Shown here: one piece after another, positions 15,300 to 23,641 of the stretch
Layout: each line of letters starts with the position of its first letter
How positions within the stretch are numbered: the first letter of the stretch is position 1
NCBI GenBank assembly: GCA_900544115.1
Contig: UQTW01000033.1
Span: 1 to 26,123 of the forward strand
Direction of reading: 5' to 3'
Source: an uncultured Collinsella sp.
Lineage (GTDB): Bacteria > Actinomycetota > Coriobacteriia > Coriobacteriales > Coriobacteriaceae
Length of the DNA: 26,123 nucleotides
The notes under the pieces: generated by a model
Database searches by the model: none
What the model saw: the letters and a program-made list of their open reading frames with translations, nothing else
Told to the model about the DNA's origin: nothing
Translations under genes and position numbers: made by a program

Positions 15300-16361
15300 A
15301 TGGAGAGGATACTCGGCGTTAATCTCTCTGGCTGGTTTATTCCCGAGCCTTGGGTGACCCCGTCGCTGTACGCGGCGACCGGCGCATCCAACGCAGCCGA
15401 GCTGCAGGAGGCCATGGGTACCGCCGCTTACAACGAGCGCATGCGTCGTCATTACGAGACGTTTGTGAGCGAGGGCGATTTTCGCCGCATGGCGCAGATC
15501 GGTCTCAATGCCGTGCGTCTGCCGGTGCCCTGGTATGCCTTTGGCTCACAGGGGTCCGATGCCTCCTACATATCGGTTGTCGATTACATCGACCGCGCGA
15601 TTGAGTGGGCTGCCAAGTACGATATCCGCGTGCTGCTCGATCTGGCAACCGTGCCCGGTGGCCAGGGCGATTCCAACGATTCGCCCACCACGCCGGAGGC
15701 TGTCGCCGAGTGGCATTCGTCCACCAACGGCCGTCATGTCGCACTCGACGTGCTCGAGCGCTTGGCCGATCGCTATGGCGAGGCCGAGAGCCTGCTGGGC
15801 ATTGAGCTGCTGGACACGCCGCAGATGAGCGTTCGCAAGAGCCTCTTCACCATGACGGATGGCATTCCTGCTCACTACCTGCGCAATTTCTATCGCGATG
15901 CCTACGAGCTCGTCCGTTCGTATATGCCCGAGGATAAGATCGTCGTCTTCTCGTCGTCGGGGCATCCCAGCGAGTGGAAGCATTTTATGCGCGGCGCCAA
16001 GTACAAGAACGTCTACATGGACCTTCACCTGTACCATTACCGCGACGAGTATGCGCTCGACATCACGAGCCCTCGCGGGCTGACGACGGCGATTTCGCGT
16101 AACAAGCGCGAGCTCAAAGAGGCGATTTCGACTGGGTTCCCCGTGCTGGTGGGCGAATGGTCGGGCGCGGCGATCTTTGCCAACTCGTCGGTTACGCCCG
16201 AGGGCCGCAATGCCTACGAGCGCGTGTTTATCGCCAACCAGCTGGCTTCGTTTGCGCCGGCTGCCGGTTGGTTCTTCCAAACGTGGAAGACCGAGAAGCG
16301 CATTGCAGCATGGGACGCCCGCGCGGCGCTCGGTACGCTCGAGCGCGGCATGATTGAATAG
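15300..16361 (+). CDS. Glycoside hydrolase family 5-like protein lacking catalytic acid/base
   Basis: The 353-residue TIM-barrel protein resembles exo-beta-1,3-glucanases of GH5. It has GVNLSGWFIPEPWVTPSL at residues 6-23, LNAVRLPVPW at 69-78, VYMDLHLYHY at 238-247 and VLVGEWSGA at 282-290 (nucleophile Glu286), and then GWFFQTWKTE near the C-terminus. However, the acid/base motif N-E-P of the family reads D172-T173-P174, and the family's D-L-H-G-x-P-G reads D114-L115-A116-T117-V118-P119-G120. Both catalytic-site positions are thus altered while the fold and the nucleophile remain. There is no signal peptide, so it is probably cytoplasmic. GAAGGGGG precedes the ATG at 15300. It lies 6 bases before rsmI. 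It may be a non-hydrolytic carbohydrate-binding protein or have an altered mechanism (inference). Confidence 0.8.
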   Translation: MERILGVNLSGWFIPEPWVTPSLYAATGASNAAELQEAMGTAAYNERMRRHYETFVSEGDFRRMAQIGLNAVRLPVPWYAFGSQGSDASYISVVDYIDRAIEWAAKYDIRVLLDLATVPGGQGDSNDSPTTPEAVAEWHSSTNGRHVALDVLERLADRYGEAESLLGIELLDTPQMSVRKSLFTMTDGIPAHYLRNFYRDAYELVRSYMPEDKIVVFSSSGHPSEWKHFMRGAKYKNVYMDLHLYHYRDEYALDITSPRGLTTAISRNKRELKEAISTGFPVLVGEWSGAAIFANSSVTPEGRNAYERVFIANQLASFAPAAGWFFQTWKTEKRIAAWDARAALGTLERGMIE

Positions 16362-16367
16362 GTTGAT

Positions 16368-17246
16368 ATGACGCAAAACAGCGCCCATACGGGCAAACTC
16401 TATGTGGTCGGCACGCCCATCGGCAACCTAGGCGACCTGTCCCCGCGCGTTGGCGAGGCCTTTGCCGCCGCCGATGCCATTTGCTGCGAAGACACGCGTG
16501 TGACGTCAAAGCTGCTGATGCACCTGGGCATTTCCAAGCCGCTTGTCCGTTGCGACGAGAATGTGATCGCTAGCCGCGCTGCCGGCCTGGTCGACCGTCT
16601 GCTGGCGGGGGAGACCCTCGCCTTTGCCTCGGACGCCGGCATGCCGAGCGTGTCCGATCCCGGCCAGGCGCTGGTCGAGGCGGCGCGTGAGGCCGATTTG
16701 CCCGTCGAAGTTATTCCCGGGCCCTCTGCTTGCGTCACGGCGCTTGTTTCGTCCGGCATTCCCTGCGAGCATTTTTTCTTCGAGGGCTTTTTGGGCCGAA
16801 AGCACGGCGACCGTGTGCGCCGTTTGCAGCGCCTTGCCGTGGTGCCCGGCGCACTCATCTTCTACGAGTCTCCACATCGCATCGTGGCGACGCTCGAGGC
16901 CGTGGCGGAGGTCTTTCCCCAGCGTGAGGTTGCCGTCTGCCGCGAACTCACCAAGCTGCACGAGGAGGTCTTGCGCGGGCTCGCTGCCCAGCTTGCCGAG
17001 GAACTGCGCGCTCGCGGCGAGGTAAAGGGCGAGATCGCGCTGGTCATCGCGCCGCCGAGCGAGGATGAGGAGGCCGGTATCGTGCCGGTCGGCACCACGG
17101 CAGCGGATCCCGACGAGGCCCTGCGCGAGGATATCCGCGCCGCGCTCGAGGAGGGGGAGCCCGCGTCTGCGGTGGCCAAGCGCCTGTCTCAGAAGTATTC
17201 GCGCCGCAAGCGCGATGTCTATGCCATGGTGCTCGATATGCAATAG
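16368..17246 (+). CDS. rsmI: 16S rRNA 2'-O-ribose C1402 methyltransferase RsmI
   Basis: RsmI methylates the 2'-OH of C1402 in the decoding centre of 16S rRNA using SAM. The 292-residue protein has the SAM-binding motif GTPIGNLGDLS (residues 15-25), the CCEDTRVT segment, SDAGMPSVSDPG, the IPGPSA loop and FYESPHRI, all typical of the tetrapyrrole-methylase-like fold of RsmI. It follows the GH5-like gene by 6 bases and is probably co-transcribed with it. Confidence 0.94.
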   Translation: MTQNSAHTGKLYVVGTPIGNLGDLSPRVGEAFAAADAICCEDTRVTSKLLMHLGISKPLVRCDENVIASRAAGLVDRLLAGETLAFASDAGMPSVSDPGQALVEAAREADLPVEVIPGPSACVTALVSSGIPCEHFFFEGFLGRKHGDRVRRLQRLAVVPGALIFYESPHRIVATLEAVAEVFPQREVAVCRELTKLHEEVLRGLAAQLAEELRARGEVKGEIALVIAPPSEDEEAGIVPVGTTAADPDEALREDIRAALEEGEPASAVAKRLSQKYSRRKRDVYAMVLDMQ

Positions 17247-17270
17247 ATGGAGGATATCCAGCCCTTGCGC

Positions 17271-17276
17271 TAGAAT
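17271..17276 (+). promoter_or_regulatory. metG: Candidate -10 box for metG
   Basis: TAGAAT lies 40 bp before the metG ATG; no clear -35 is visible at standard distance. Weak evidence. Confidence 0.25.
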
Positions 17277-17315
17277 CATCCTCTGTATGCAACGTTTTTC
17301 TGGAGGACAAACCCC

Positions 17316-18917
17316 ATGGATCAAAGCAAGCCTTCGTTCTTTATCACGACGCCCATCTACTACGTCAACGCCGATCCGCACCTGGGCACGGCTTATTCCA
17401 CCATCATCGCCGACGTTCAGGCTCGCTATCGCCGTTCCGCCGGCTATAACGTCAAGTTCCTGACCGGCATGGACGAGCATGGCGAGAAGGTCGCCGAGGC
17501 CGCAGCCAAGCATGGCATGACGCCGCAGGAGTGGACCGATAGCCAGGCCCCGCACTTCAAGGAGCTTTGGAGCAAGCTCGAGATCTCCAACGACGACTTC
17601 ATCCGCACCACCGAGCCGCGCCAGCATCATGCCGTGCAGTACCTGTGGGAGCGCATGAAGGAGTCCGGCTATCTGTATAAGGGCAGCTACGACGGTTGGT
17701 ATTGCGTGCCTGACGAGACCTACTTCACTGATACGCAGGTCCAGAAGGGCGACGAGGAGTACGGCAGCGTCGGCCAGCACCTGTGCCCCGACTGCCACCG
17801 TCCGCTTGAGCGCGTGCAGGAGGAGTCCTACTTCTTTAAGCTTTCCGCCTTCCAGGACAAGCTTCTCAAGCTCTATGACGAGCACCCCGACTTTGTCGAG
17901 CCTGCGTTCCGTATGAACGAGGTACGCAGCTTTGTCGAGGGCGGCCTCAACGACCTTTCCGTGAGTCGCACGAGCTTTGACTGGGGCATCCAGGTTCCGT
18001 TTGACGAGGGCCATGTGACCTATGTATGGTTTGACGCGCTGCTCAACTATATGACGGCCGTCGGCTACGGTGTCGACACCGACGAGGCGCGTGCCGAGCT
18101 GGCCTATCGCTGGCCCGCGCAGTTCCACATCGTGGGTAAGGACATCATCCGCTTCCACTGCGTCATTTGGCCTGCCATGCTCATGGCCATCGGCGAGGCC
18201 CTGCCCGAGCACGTCTTTGCCCACGGCTTCCTGACTGTGCGCAATGCCGAGACCGGCAAGGCCGAAAAGATGTCCAAGAGCCGCGGCAACGCCATCGCTC
18301 CGCAGGATGTTATCGACATGCTGGGTGTCGAGGGCTATCGCTATTACTTTATGACCGACGTGGTTCCCGGCACCGACGGCGCCATCAGCTTCGATCGCAT
18401 GGAGCAGGTCTACAACGCCGACCTGGCCAACAGCTGGGGCAACCTCATCTCGCGCTCGCTCAACATGAGCGGCAAGTACTTTGACGGCTGCGCGCCTGCG
18501 AAGCCCGCATCGTTCGATGCGTTCGACAACCCGCTGGCAAAGATCGCCGACGGCCTGGTCGAGCGCTACATGGCCAAGATGGACGTGCTCGATTACGGCG
18601 GAGCCAAGGACGAGGTCATGGAGCTCATCCACGCCGCCAACCACTACATCGAGGACTCCGAGCCCTGGGCGCTTGCCAAGGACGAGGCCAAGGCTGACGA
18701 GCTGGCGTTTGTGATCTACAACCTGCTCGAGGCCATCCGCATCGCCGCTCACCTGCTGATGCCGCTCATGCCCCAGACTTCTGCCGAGGCTCTGCGTCGC
18801 CTGTCGTGCGAGGACGAGGCCGCGAGCGACGACCTCAAGGGCATTTGCGCTTGGGGCCTGCTTGCCGGCGGTCAGCCTGTCGAGAAGGGCGATCCGCTGT
18901 TCCCGCGTCTGGCGTAG
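17316..18917 (+). CDS. metG: Methionyl-tRNA synthetase
   Basis: This class I synthetase charges tRNA-Met with methionine. The 533-residue protein carries the HIGH-type motif PHLGT (residues 21-25) and KMSKS at 318-322. Its catalytic Rossmann core includes FLTGMDEHGEK and VWFDALLNY, and it ends in a C-terminal anticodon-binding helical domain with LMPLMPQTS. The usual zinc-knuckle region reads C-x2-D near the first half-site (WYCVPDE) and C-x2-C in the second (CPDC), so the site is incomplete; several bacterial MetRS lack zinc. No C-terminal dimerisation EMAP domain is present. TGGAGG lies about 11 bases before the ATG. Confidence 0.95.
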   Translation: MDQSKPSFFITTPIYYVNADPHLGTAYSTIIADVQARYRRSAGYNVKFLTGMDEHGEKVAEAAAKHGMTPQEWTDSQAPHFKELWSKLEISNDDFIRTTEPRQHHAVQYLWERMKESGYLYKGSYDGWYCVPDETYFTDTQVQKGDEEYGSVGQHLCPDCHRPLERVQEESYFFKLSAFQDKLLKLYDEHPDFVEPAFRMNEVRSFVEGGLNDLSVSRTSFDWGIQVPFDEGHVTYVWFDALLNYMTAVGYGVDTDEARAELAYRWPAQFHIVGKDIIRFHCVIWPAMLMAIGEALPEHVFAHGFLTVRNAETGKAEKMSKSRGNAIAPQDVIDMLGVEGYRYYFMTDVVPGTDGAISFDRMEQVYNADLANSWGNLISRSLNMSGKYFDGCAPAKPASFDAFDNPLAKIADGLVERYMAKMDVLDYGGAKDEVMELIHAANHYIEDSEPWALAKDEAKADELAFVIYNLLEAIRIAAHLLMPLMPQTSAEALRRLSCEDEAASDDLKGICAWGLLAGGQPVEKGDPLFPRLA

Positions 18918-18960
18918 AGACCGCGCGAGCGCCATATCGGCAATTTGCTGTTTAGATGTA

Positions 18961-18995
18961 AGGGCATGGCCGCAACGGTCCATGCCCTTTCGTTT
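18961..18995 (+). terminator. Intrinsic terminator of metG
   Basis: AGGGCATGG (18961-18969) pairs perfectly with CCATGCCCT (18980-18988); the T-rich TTTCGTTT tract follows. Confidence 0.8.
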
Positions 18996-19027
18996 CAAGA
19001 CGCCGCCATCATGCTAAGGAGGCAACT

Positions 19028-19888
19028 ATGACAACTTCGCCTTTGGCAAACCCCACGGCCACCAGGGAGCTGCTGGAGGAGTTTGGCCTTGCGACCAAGC
19101 ATCGCCTGGGCCAGAACTTTCTAATCGACAATCATGTGATCGAGCGTATCTGCGAGCTTGCCGAGCTTGCAGGTGACGAGCGCGTACTCGAGGTGGGTCC
19201 GGGTTGTGGAACGTTGACACTTGCGTTACTGCAGGAAGCGGCGTGCGTTACGTCCATTGAGGCCGATCCCGAGCTTGAGCCGGTGCTCGATGCCCACGCC
19301 GCCGACTATGCCAACTTCCGCTTTATCATGGGTGATGCGCTCAAGGTGACGCCGGAGCAGATTGAGCAGGCCGCCGGTGGTGAACCCACGGTGTTCGTCG
19401 CGAATCTGCCCTACAACGTGGCGGCGACGATCATCCTTCAGTTCTTCCAGACGATGCCAGCGCTTAAGCGCGCTGTCGTCATGGTGCAAAAGGAAGTTGC
19501 AGATCGTATTGCCGCAACGCCGGGCAACAAGACCTATGGCGGCTACACGGCAAAGCTCGGCCTGTATGCGCAGGTGACGGGGCGCTTTGAGGTGCCGCCG
19601 CGCTGCTTTATGCCGGCGCCGCATGTGGATTCTGCCGTAGTGCGCATCGATCGCGTTGACGGCGTGGTACTCGAGGGCCTCGACCGCGAGTTTGTGGCCC
19701 GTGTGATCGACGCCGCGTTTGCCCTGCGTCGCAAGACCATCCGCAATTCCATGAGCGCCAACGGCTTTGCCAAGGACGTGCTCGATGCGGCCTTTGAGGC
19801 TTGCGGTATCGCGCCCACCACGCGAGCCGAGACGCTCGATGTTGCCGACTTTGTCCGTCTGGCCCAGGAGCTCATCCATGATGCCTAA
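19028..19888 (+). CDS. rsmA: 16S rRNA dimethyladenosine transferase RsmA (KsgA)
   Basis: RsmA dimethylates A1518 and A1519 of 16S rRNA from SAM in small-subunit maturation. The 286-residue protein has the SAM-binding motif EVGPGCGTLT (residues 55-64), the active-site NLPYN at 126-130, the FLIDNHVIERI start and the C-terminal RKTIRNSM segment. An AAGGAGG element lies about 5 bases before the ATG. The last bases overlap the next gene (tatD-like), an unusual but tight coupling. Confidence 0.95.
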   Translation: MTTSPLANPTATRELLEEFGLATKHRLGQNFLIDNHVIERICELAELAGDERVLEVGPGCGTLTLALLQEAACVTSIEADPELEPVLDAHAADYANFRFIMGDALKVTPEQIEQAAGGEPTVFVANLPYNVAATIILQFFQTMPALKRAVVMVQKEVADRIAATPGNKTYGGYTAKLGLYAQVTGRFEVPPRCFMPAPHVDSAVVRIDRVDGVVLEGLDREFVARVIDAAFALRRKTIRNSMSANGFAKDVLDAAFEACGIAPTTRAETLDVADFVRLAQELIHDA

Positions 19889-20795
19889 TGCCGAACGCGT
19901 GACGTTTACCAAAAAGAAGAAAACGGTGGCCTGCCCGGTGCCGCTGGCGCCGCTTGCCGATACGCATGCGCACCTGCTCTCATTTTGGAGTAAGGAAGTT
20001 CCCGAGACGCTCGAGCGTGCCAAGGAAGCGGGCATTGACTTGTTGGTGACGATCTTCGACCCCATTGCCGATAAGCGCAGCGTGGCGGACTATAGCGACT
20101 GGCTGGTTCGCGAGATCCTGCCGATGCGGGATATTCCGCAGATCAAATATCTTGCCGGCGTGCATCCGTATGGTGCTCCCGACTACACCGATAACATCCA
20201 TGCCCAGATTGTGACTGCACTCGATGATCCCCTATGCGTTGGCATTGGCGAGATCGGTTTGGACTACCACATGGACTACGACGACGATATTGCGCCGGCG
20301 CCTCACGACGTGCAGATCGACTGCATGGCGCGCCAGCTTGAGCTTGCCGTACGCCGCAATGTGCCGGTAGAGCTGCATCTGCGTCATGAGGACACGGACG
20401 AGGAGCGCACCTCGCATGTGGACGCCTACAACGTGTTGCGCGAGGTCGGCGTGCCCCAGGCCGGTTGCGTGCTGCACTGCTTTGGCGAGGACCGAGCCAC
20501 GATGGAGCGCTTTGTGGATTTGGGTTGTTACATCGCCTATGGCGGCGCGGCTACCTTTAAGCGCAACGACGACGTGCGCGAGGCATTCGCGGCAACCCCG
20601 CTCGACCGTATTTTGTTCGAGACGGATTGTCCCTATATGGCGCCGGAGCCCATTCGCGGTCTTGAGTGCGAGCCTGCAATGATTTCCATCACAGCAAACG
20701 CGCTGGTCAACGACCGCGTCGATCGTACCGGCGAGGACGCCGGAGCAATCGCTCGAGCCGCCTGGGAAAATGCCTGCAAACTTTTTCAAAAATAG
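19878..20795 (+). CDS. TatD-family metal-dependent hydrolase
   Basis: The 305-residue protein has the binuclear-metal site pattern of TatD: DTHAHL with His30 and His32, GEIGLDYH with Glu125, LHLRHE with His167, LHCFGE with His200 and FETDCPY with Asp250. TatD enzymes are cytoplasmic nucleases/hydrolases with roles proposed in DNA repair. The start at 19878 (ATG ATG) is inside the rsmA end, with AGGAG at 19865-19869. The neighbourhood with rsmA is common. I do not assign tatD, tatC-like or yabD as the exact ortholog. Confidence 0.9.
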   Translation: MMPNAERVTFTKKKKTVACPVPLAPLADTHAHLLSFWSKEVPETLERAKEAGIDLLVTIFDPIADKRSVADYSDWLVREILPMRDIPQIKYLAGVHPYGAPDYTDNIHAQIVTALDDPLCVGIGEIGLDYHMDYDDDIAPAPHDVQIDCMARQLELAVRRNVPVELHLRHEDTDEERTSHVDAYNVLREVGVPQAGCVLHCFGEDRATMERFVDLGCYIAYGGAATFKRNDDVREAFAATPLDRILFETDCPYMAPEPIRGLECEPAMISITANALVNDRVDRTGEDAGAIARAAWENACKLFQK

Positions 20796-20798
20796 TTC

Positions 20799-20827
20799 TT
20801 GCGTTCGCAGCAGCGCTCCGTTATTCT
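20799..20827 (+). promoter_or_regulatory. Promoter of tRNA-Leu
   Basis: TTGCGT (20799-20804) and TATTCT (20822-20827) are 17 bp apart, 11 bp before the tRNA. Confidence 0.55.
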
Positions 20828-20838
20828 AATTCCTGCAC

Positions 20839-20925
20839 GCGGGCGTGGCGGAATTGGCAGACGCGTACGGTTCAGGTCCGTATGGGGGCAACCCCATGAA
20901 GGTTCAAGTCCTTTCGCCCGCACCA
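20839..20925 (+). tRNA. tRNA-Leu (CAG)
   Basis: The 87-base class II tRNA has acceptor stem GCGGGCG / CGCCCGC, a long variable arm (TGGGGGCAACCCCA) and the anticodon loop TTCAGGT with anticodon CAG. CCA is encoded at 20923-20925. Confidence 0.95.
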
Positions 20926-20932
20926 TTGATTG

Positions 20933-20963
20933 AAAGAGCTCCCAGCAATGGGAGCTCTTTTTG
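20933..20963 (+). terminator. Intrinsic terminator after tRNA-Leu
   Basis: AAAGAGCTCCCA (20933-20944) pairs perfectly with TGGGAGCTCTTT (20949-20960) with a GCAA tetraloop, followed by T residues. Confidence 0.9.
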
Positions 20964-21025
20964 TTATGCACGATCTCCTTGGACGGGTATCCTAGTACCA
21001 ACGAGTGCCTATCAGAGGAGAGACC

Positions 21026-21964
21026 ATGCTGTTTTCCGGTATCATCGCCGCCCTTACCAGCCTTTTGATTCCCATCATCATCCTGTTGCTGCTGCTTCCC
21101 AGCGCCTGCTATGTCGTTGAACAGCAGCATGCTGTGATCATCGAACGCTTAGGCAAGTTCAACCGCATCGTCAACGCGGGCTTCCACATGAAGGTGCCCG
21201 TAGTCGACCGTAAAGCTGCCACGGTGAGCCTGCGCACGATGAAAAACGGTTTTGGCATCGACGTTAAGACCCAGGACAACGTGACCATCGGCCTTGAGGT
21301 CTCTGCTCAGTACCACGTGAGCTATGACATGGGCGCCGGCCCGGCAGATTCGGGCATCTACAAGAGCTACTATATGCTGCAGGAGCCCGTCGACCAGATG
21401 CGTGACTTCATCACCGACGCCCTGCGCTCTTCGATTCCCGTCTACACACTCGATGAGGTCTTTGCCAAGAAGGATGACATCGCCAAGGATGTCAACGCTA
21501 CCGTTTCCGAGCAGATGGCCGCCTACGGCTTCACCCTCGTGTCGACGCTCATCACCAAAATCGCGCTGCCGACCGAGGTCGAGAACTCCATGAACGACAT
21601 CAACGCTGCCCAGCGCAAGCGCGCTGCCGCGCAGGAGCTCGCCGAGGCCGACCGCATCAAGCGCGTCACCGAGGCGACCGCCGAGGCCGAGGCTATGGAA
21701 AAGGCGGGCGAGGGCATCGCCAACCAGCGCAAGGCCATCGCGCTGGGTATCAAAGATTCGCTCGAGATCATCCAGGAGACGGGTGTCGGCAATGACGAGG
21801 CCAACCAACTGTTCATGTTTACGCAGTGGTCCGAGATGATGACGGAGTTCGCTCGCACGGGTAAAACCTCGACGGTCGTGCTGCCGAGCGACTTTTCGCA
21901 GTCGGCCTCGATGTTCGAGCAGATGCTGGCCGCCGGCAAAGTTCAAAACGATTCGAAGGAGTAG
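21026..21964 (+). CDS. SPFH/stomatin-like (slipin) membrane protein
   Basis: The 312-residue protein has one N-terminal membrane helix (about residues 5-30), then the SPFH/Band 7 domain (VVEQQHAVIIERLGKFNRIVNAGFHMKVP; VSLRTMKNGFGIDVKTQDN), an oligomerisation coiled coil (EAEAMEKAGEGIANQRKAIA) and a short tail. Slipins act in membrane microdomain organisation or with proteases. GAGGAG sits 5 bases before the ATG. It lies 6 bases from rlmH. Its specific partner is unknown. Confidence 0.88.
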   Translation: MLFSGIIAALTSLLIPIIILLLLLPSACYVVEQQHAVIIERLGKFNRIVNAGFHMKVPVVDRKAATVSLRTMKNGFGIDVKTQDNVTIGLEVSAQYHVSYDMGAGPADSGIYKSYYMLQEPVDQMRDFITDALRSSIPVYTLDEVFAKKDDIAKDVNATVSEQMAAYGFTLVSTLITKIALPTEVENSMNDINAAQRKRAAAQELAEADRIKRVTEATAEAEAMEKAGEGIANQRKAIALGIKDSLEIIQETGVGNDEANQLFMFTQWSEMMTEFARTGKTSTVVLPSDFSQSASMFEQMLAAGKVQNDSKE

Positions 21965-21970
21965 ACGCGC

Positions 21971-22441
21971 GTGAAATACACCGTCGTTTGCGTCGGTAAG
22001 CTCAAGGAGCGCTTTTGGAAGGACGCGTGCGCTGAGTACACCAAGCGCCTAGGTGCCTATGCCAAGGTGGATATCCGCGAGGTGGCCGATATCGACCCGG
22101 CTAAGGCGGGCGGCGTGGATGCCGCGCGCGACAAGGAGGGGGCGGCGATTCTTGCCGCCTTGCCATCTCGAGCGCATGTGATCCTGCTGGCTATCGAGGG
22201 CAAGGAGCGCTCGAGCGAGGAGTTTTCGGCGAGGCTCGACGATCTTATGCTGCGAGGCAGCAGCGACATTGCCTTTGTAATCGGCGGTTCGGACGGCGTG
22301 AGCGATGACGTGCGCGCACGAGCCGACGAGATGCTCAGCTTTGGACGCATTACCTTGCCGCATAACCTGGCGCGTGTGGTGCTGCTGGAGCAGATTTACC
22401 GTGCCTGCAAGATCAGTCGTGGCGAGCCGTATCACAAATAG
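21971..22441 (+). CDS. rlmH: 23S rRNA pseudouridine-1915 N3-methyltransferase RlmH
   Basis: RlmH methylates pseudouridine 1915 of 23S rRNA in assembled 70S ribosomes. The 156-residue SPOUT protein has KLKERFWKDACAEYTKRL near its N-terminus, the SAM-knot segment IAFVIGGSDGVSDDV and the C-terminal motif LLEQIYRACKISRGEPYHK, the standard signature. A GTG start at 21971 fits an AAGGAG element about 8 bases upstream. It is probably in an operon with the SPFH gene. Confidence 0.93.
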   Translation: MKYTVVCVGKLKERFWKDACAEYTKRLGAYAKVDIREVADIDPAKAGGVDAARDKEGAAILAALPSRAHVILLAIEGKERSSEEFSARLDDLMLRGSSDIAFVIGGSDGVSDDVRARADEMLSFGRITLPHNLARVVLLEQIYRACKISRGEPYHK

Positions 22442-22514
22442 GTCGGCAATACGAAACAATGGCGTGGGACAATACCTTTCGTTTTGAGGAATGTGTCTGA
22501 AAGGACTATGTGAT

Positions 22515-23285
22515 ATGAAGATTGGATTTGTCGGTTTTGGCAATATGGCGAGCGCTATGGCCGATGGCTGGATCGCTGCCGGTGTAGCTGCGAGCGACAT
22601 GTGCGCCTGTGCGGGTCGCTACGACGCACTGGTTGAGCGCTGTGAGGCGCGCGGGATGGCCGCTTGCCACGATGCCGCCGAGGTTGTCGCCGCATCCGAT
22701 ATCGTGGTCGCTGCGGTCAAGCCGTACATGATCGAGAAGGTATTCGCCCCGCTCAAGGATGCTCTTGCCAAAAAGGTCGTTCTGTCGGTTGCCTGGACCT
22801 GGGACAGTGCCAAGTGGGAGCAGGTCCTGCCGGGCGTCGCGCATATCTCGACGGTGCCCAACACGCCGGTTTCGGTGGGCGAGGGCGTCATCGCTTGCGA
22901 GAAGGCTTCCACGCTTAGTGATGAGCAGAGCGCAGTGGTGCTTGATTTGCTTGGCAAGCTCGGTGCGGTGGTCGAGCTCGATACGAGCCTGCTGTTCGTG
23001 GGCGGCACGGTGGGTGGTTGCGCTCCGGCATTTGTCGCTATGGCAATCGAGGCCCTGGGCGATGCAGCGGTCAAGCACGGTATCCCGCGTGCCGATGCCT
23101 ATCGCATTGTGAGCCAGATGGTGCTGGGTACGGCAAAGCTGCAGCTCGCAACCGGTCAGCATCCCGCAGCGATGAAGGATGCCGTGTGCTCGCCCGGCGG
23201 TGCCACCATCAAGGGCGTCGTTGCGCTCGAGGACGCCGGCATGCGCAGCGCCCTGGTCAAGGCAATCGACGCAACCCTCCAGTAA
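22515..23285 (+). CDS. proC: Pyrroline-5-carboxylate reductase
   Basis: ProC reduces pyrroline-5-carboxylate to proline with NAD(P)H, the last step of proline synthesis. The 256-residue protein has the Rossmann motif IGFVGFGNMA (residues 3-12), AAVKPYMI, STVPNTPVSVGEG and the C-terminal signature CSPGGATIKGVVALEDAG, all typical. The start follows AAAGGA 9 bases upstream. Its TAA stop coincides with the left end of the palindromic element 23284-23445. ProC usually runs to about 270 residues, so this is at the short end. Confidence 0.93.
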   Translation: MKIGFVGFGNMASAMADGWIAAGVAASDMCACAGRYDALVERCEARGMAACHDAAEVVAASDIVVAAVKPYMIEKVFAPLKDALAKKVVLSVAWTWDSAKWEQVLPGVAHISTVPNTPVSVGEGVIACEKASTLSDEQSAVVLDLLGKLGAVVELDTSLLFVGGTVGGCAPAFVAMAIEALGDAAVKHGIPRADAYRIVSQMVLGTAKLQLATGQHPAAMKDAVCSPGGATIKGVVALEDAGMRSALVKAIDATLQ

Positions 23286-23445
23286 AACCGACCAAAAAAG
23301 GGACAGGTTTATGTTGGCAGGTTTTTCCTGCGGTTTTGTCCTTTTAGCGAAAAGTGCCCCGCAACTGGCTCAATTCCAGTTGCGGGGCACTTGCGTTTGC
23401 CCAGATAAAACCGACCAAAATAAACCTGTCCCTTTTTGGCAGGTT
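23284..23445. repeat. Palindromic repeat element with inverted termini
   Basis: The left arm (23284-23321) and the right arm (23407-23445) are imperfect inverted repeats of about 38 bases; both contain AAAACCGACCAAAA, and the core AAGGGACAGGTTTAT of the left is inverted as ATAAACCTGTCCCTT-like sequence on the right. Between them is a 17-bp perfect hairpin, AAGTGCCCCGCAACTGG at 23352-23368 against 23376-23392. The element sits exactly between two convergent genes and contributes to the TAA stop of each. The shape fits a miniature inverted-repeat or REP-type element, and could also act as a bidirectional terminator. Confidence 0.65.
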
Positions 23446-23617
23446 AGTCCCAGAAGCTGTCTTCTTCGTCCTCGGACTTGGGGCCGCGGTCGACATACAT
23501 CTTATGGGTGCGCTTCTCCATTACAAAGGCAATAATCGCAAACAGCAGGATGCCGCCGGCGAAAAGGATGGCAAAACCGGTGCGGGTGCCAAACAAAAAG
23601 GAAAAAACTGCGTCCAT
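23444..23617 (-). CDS. Small single-pass membrane protein, function unknown
   Basis: Read on the minus strand, an ATG at 23617 opens a 57-residue protein, MDAVFSFLFGTRTGFAIL, then a membrane helix (AGGILLFAIIAFVMEK) and a charged C-terminal tail (RGPKSEDEEDSFWD). An AAGAAGG element lies about 6 bases upstream (complement of 23624-23630) and a stop at 23444-23446 is in place. The TM helix plus acidic tail and the good RBS argue that it is real. It is convergent to proC and divergent from serS. I do not recognise the family. Confidence 0.72.
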   Translation of the reverse strand: MDAVFSFLFGTRTGFAILFAGGILLFAIIAFVMEKRTHKMYVDRGPKSEDEEDSFWD

Positions 23618-23641
23618 TGGGTGCCTTCTTGCGTAGTTGAG

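Noticed and set aside
16506..18998. Antisense open frame of 830 codons over rsmI and metG
   Set aside because: It spans two well-identified genes and the metG terminator; no domain is visible and codon pattern is that of a mirror frame.
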